A stretch of 6,782 nucleotides of DNA, taken from contig VGCB01000157.1 in NCBI GenBank assembly GCA_016870235.1, positions 1-6,782 of the forward strand, in the 5' to 3' direction. Both the position numbers and the translations under genes were made by a program. Every line of letters begins with the position of its first letter. Within the stretch, counting starts at the first letter, position 1. Positions 4,994 to 6,782 of this stretch are shown piece by piece. Below the pieces are notes generated by a model. That model was not told the DNA's origin, made no database searches, and was given only the letters and a program-made list of their open reading frames with translations. Origin of the DNA: Actinomycetota bacterium (GTDB lineage Bacteria; Actinomycetota; Thermoleophilia; Gaiellales; Gaiellaceae).

Positions 4994-5768
4994 GCCGTGC
5001 ATTCTGCTCGACGTCGACGGGGTGCTCCACGTGTCGGGGGAGCCCATCCCCGGGGCGGTCGAGGCGCTCGCCGAGCTCCGCCGGCGCGGCCATACGCTCC
5101 GGTTCGTGACGAACAACTCGACCTCGACGCGCGCGACGATCGCCGGCGAGCTCCGCGCGATGGGGATCGAGCTCGAGGAGGACGAGCTGCAGACACCCCC
5201 GCGTGCGGCCGTGCACGAGCTGGCGGGAAAGCGTGTTCTCGCGCTGGTGATGCCGACGGTGGTGCCGGAGCTCGAGGAGCTCGAGCTCGTCGGCGACAAC
5301 GCCGACGCGGTCCTCGTCGGCGGGTGTGACGAGTCGCTCGAGCCGAACACCGTCTTCAGCTACATGAACCTCGGCCGCGCCTTCGCGGAGCTCCGCGCCG
5401 GTGCCGCGCTCTACTGCCTCCACAAGGGCAAGTGGTGGCAGACGAGCCGCGGCCCGATGGTCGACGCGGGCCTCTTCGTCGCCGGGCTCGAGTACGCGGC
5501 GGACGTGGAGGCAACCGTGCTCGGGAAGCCGAGCGCCGCGTTCTTCGCCGCCGCGCTCGACGCGCTCGACGCCGAGCCGGCGCTCACATGGATGGTCGGC
5601 GACGATATCGAGGCCGACGTGCGCGGCGCGCAGGCGTTCGGGATGAAGACGGCGCTCGTGCGCACGGGCAAGTTCCGCCCCGACGCGCTCGACTACACCG
5701 ACGTCGTCCCCGATGTCGTCCTCAGCTCGATCGCCCAGCTGCCCGACTGGCTCGAGCGCGGCATCTGA
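4992..5768 (+). CDS. HAD-superfamily subfamily IIA phosphatase (HDHD2/LHPP-like)
   Basis: This is a cytoplasmic Mg-dependent phosphohydrolase of 258 residues, the size usual for HAD-IIA proteins. Motif I is LLDVDGVLHV (5-14) with nucleophile D7 and acid/base D9; motif II is TNNS (40-43); motif III is the lysine of LGKP (K179); motif IV is GDDIEADV (203-210). A C2-type cap occupies about 70-165. The closest families by feel are HDHD2/LHPP-like hydrolases rather than NagD or PglP, but the substrate cannot be read from the sequence. The ATG at 4992 places motif I at residue 5, as expected, and no Shine-Dalgarno is present. The gene is divergent from arfB with overlapping start codons, and acpS begins 13 nt after its stop, so it is probably the first gene of a HAD-acpS-nnr operon. 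Confidence 0.85.
   Translation: MPCILLDVDGVLHVSGEPIPGAVEALAELRRRGHTLRFVTNNSTSTRATIAGELRAMGIELEEDELQTPPRAAVHELAGKRVLALVMPTVVPELEELELVGDNADAVLVGGCDESLEPNTVFSYMNLGRAFAELRAGAALYCLHKGKWWQTSRGPMVDAGLFVAGLEYAADVEATVLGKPSAAFFAAALDALDAEPALTWMVGDDIEADVRGAQAFGMKTALVRTGKFRPDALDYTDVVPDVVLSSIAQLPDWLERGI
5001..5029 (-). promoter_or_regulatory. Candidate promoter for arfB (leaderless)
   Basis: On the - strand, CAGAAT (bases 5001-5006) resembles a -10 box (4 of 6) ending 7 nt before the arfB ATG, which would make the mRNA start at or next to that codon. A poor -35-like TGGAGC (5024-5029) lies 17 bp further upstream. The element lies within the HAD coding sequence and faces the candidate HAD promoter, so the two could not be occupied at once. 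Confidence 0.25.
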
Positions 5769-5772
5769 GGAG
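5767..5772 (+). promoter_or_regulatory. Ribosome binding site for acpS
   Basis: GAGGAG overlaps the stop codon of the HAD gene and lies 9 nt before the ATG at 5782. The nearby GTG at 5776 would be too close to it and the ATG at 5788 rather far, so 5782 is the preferred acpS start. Confidence 0.6.
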
Positions 5773-5781
5773 CGGGTGCGG

Positions 5782-6168
5782 ATGGCGATGCGCGCGGGCA
5801 TCGACCTGATCGAGATCGAGCGGATCCGGCGGGCGCTCGAGCGGCCCGGCTTCCGCGACCGGTGCTTCACGAAGGCGGAGCAGGCCTACTGCGACAGCCG
5901 CCGGAACCCGGCCGAGAGCTACGCCGCCCGCTTCTGCGGCAAGGAGGCGGTGGGCAAGGCGCTCGGCTGCGGCGTGCGGTTCACGTGGAAGGAGATCGAG
6001 ATCGTCGGTCGCGAGAAGCCCGGCGTGACGCTGACCGGGAAGACGCTCGCGTTCGCCGAGCGTGTGGGCCTTCTCGACATCGACGTGTCATTGACGCACT
6101 CGCACACGATGGCCGCCGCAGTCTGCGTCGCCGACCTCGAACGACCGCTGCGACCGACGCCGCCGTGA
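5782..6168 (+). CDS. acpS: Holo-[acyl-carrier-protein] synthase
   Basis: AcpS transfers the 4'-phosphopantetheine arm from CoA to a serine of acyl carrier protein, activating it for fatty acid synthesis. The 128-residue protein has the standard AcpS motifs: GIDLIEIERI (6-15) with Mg-binding D8; ARFCGKEAVGKALG (49-62) with catalytic/metal-binding E55; and VSLTHSHTMAAA (102-113). Length is typical of the small trimeric AcpS type rather than the Sfp type. The start at 5782 gives MAMRAGID and has a good Shine-Dalgarno. It follows the HAD gene by 13 nt, and its stop overlaps the GTG of nnr (GTGA), an order widely seen in bacteria where acpS is followed by nnr. Confidence 0.95.
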   Translation: MAMRAGIDLIEIERIRRALERPGFRDRCFTKAEQAYCDSRRNPAESYAARFCGKEAVGKALGCGVRFTWKEIEIVGREKPGVTLTGKTLAFAERVGLLDIDVSLTHSHTMAAAVCVADLERPLRPTPP

Positions 6169-6782
6169 CCCACGAGCCGCTCTACACGGCGGCCGAGATG
6201 CGGGCGGCCGAGGAGCGCTACCCCGGCTTCCCGGGGACGGCGCCGGAGCTGATGGAGCGTGCCGGCCGAGCGGTTGCCGAGGAGGTGCTGACGAGCTTCC
6301 CCGACGCGCGGCGCGTTGCCGTCGTCTGCGGGAAGGGGTCGAACGGCGGCGACGGGCGGATCGCCGCGCGCGTCCTGCGCGAGGCCGGCCGCGACGCGGT
6401 CGAGACGGAGGACCCGGCGGGCTTCGACCTCGTCGTCGACGCGCTCTTCGGTACCGGCTTCACGGGTGTGCCTCGACCGGAGGCGGCGGCGGCGATCGAG
6501 CGCATCAACGGCTCGGGCGCCCCGGTCGTCGTGGTCGATCTCCCGTCGGGCGTCGACGCGTCGACGGGGGAGGTCGAGGGCGCGGCCGTCCGCGCCGACG
6601 TCACGGTCACGTTCCACGGAAGGAAGGTCGGTCTTGCCGTTGCACCCGGTCGCTTCCATGCCGGGCGCGTCGTCGTCGCCGACATCGGCCTCGATCACGC
6701 CGAGACGGAGGTGTCGAGGATCCTCCCCGGGGCGCTCGCGTCGGTGCCGCTCCGCGGCGAGCGCGACTCGAAGTACACGGCG
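6165..6782 (+). CDS. nnr: NAD(P)H-hydrate repair enzyme Nnr, epimerase domain (3' end cut by window)
   Basis: Nnr repairs damaged NADHX/NADPHX: the NnrE domain interconverts R and S hydrates and the NnrD domain dehydrates the S form with ADP or ATP. The 206 visible residues are the YjeF_N epimerase: LYTAAEMRAAEE (6-17), nucleotide loop GKGSNGGDGR (56-65), DALFGTGF (92-99), DLPSGVDASTGEVEG (125-139) and FHGRKVGL (150-157). The last residues, RGERDSKYTA, resemble the linker into NnrD, so the full gene is probably the bifunctional fusion. The stretch between NGGDG and DALFGTG is only 27 residues; in E. coli Nnr I recall close to 60, so a strand/helix unit seems to be missing. The GTG start overlaps the acpS stop and has no Shine-Dalgarno of its own, implying translational coupling. 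No stop occurs before the window ends. Confidence 0.92.
   Translation, partial: MTHEPLYTAAEMRAAEERYPGFPGTAPELMERAGRAVAEEVLTSFPDARRVAVVCGKGSNGGDGRIAARVLREAGRDAVETEDPAGFDLVVDALFGTGFTGVPRPEAAAAIERINGSGAPVVVVDLPSGVDASTGEVEGAAVRADVTVTFHGRKVGLAVAPGRFHAGRVVVADIGLDHAETEVSRILPGALASVPLRGERDSKYTA

Noticed and set aside
4386..5870. Long - strand open frame (494 codons) and a + strand frame over 3836-5329
   Set aside because: Both are shadows of the HAD, arfB and birA genes with biased, domain-free composition.

Overview
The window is a GC-rich (roughly 70% G+C), gene-dense bacterial chromosome segment with short gaps, GTG starts and 4-nt GTGA stop/start overlaps. Arg/Ala/Glu-rich proteins, candidate leaderless starts and an actinobacterial-style acpS-nnr pair suggest an Actinomycetota genome, possibly a Thermoleophilia-like soil lineage. 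That placement is an inference from composition and gene style only. No tRNA, rRNA, insertion sequence, phage gene or CRISPR array was found.

Left part (1-3440, all + strand): the electron-transfer arm of an NAD-dependent molybdenum formate dehydrogenase. A NuoE-NuoF fusion (diaphorase: [2Fe-2S], FMN/NADH site, [4Fe-4S]) overlaps a 306-residue iron-sulfur protein that matches only the N-terminal part of a formate dehydrogenase alpha subunit. It carries a ferredoxin domain, two [4Fe-4S] motifs and the [4Fe-4S] cap of the molybdopterin domain, and stops where the catalytic molybdopterin domain would begin. After a 112-bp gap with two hairpins comes mobA, which makes the guanylated molybdenum cofactor such an enzyme needs. 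The catalytic subunit is not in the window; a separate gene upstream of base 1 is the simplest expectation.

Middle part (3441-4993): a 175-bp convergent gap of lower GC holding two hairpins, then two genes on the - strand: birA (biotin-protein ligase without a DNA-binding domain) and, upstream of it, arfB (a GGQ ribosome-rescue hydrolase). The 235-bp gap between them carries two more copies of the hairpin seen upstream of mobA. The four copies form a covarying family of palindromes arranged as two pairs about 50 bp apart.

Right part (4992-6782, + strand): a HAD-IIA phosphatase whose ATG shares the tetranucleotide CATG with the ATG of divergent arfB, then acpS (holo-ACP synthase), then nnr (NAD(P)H-hydrate repair), which overlaps acpS by 4 nt and runs off the window at the junction between its epimerase and dehydratase domains. 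These look like one operon for cofactor attachment and metabolite repair. The most notable items are the split formate dehydrogenase alpha subunit, the paired covarying hairpins and the CATG-shared divergent starts.
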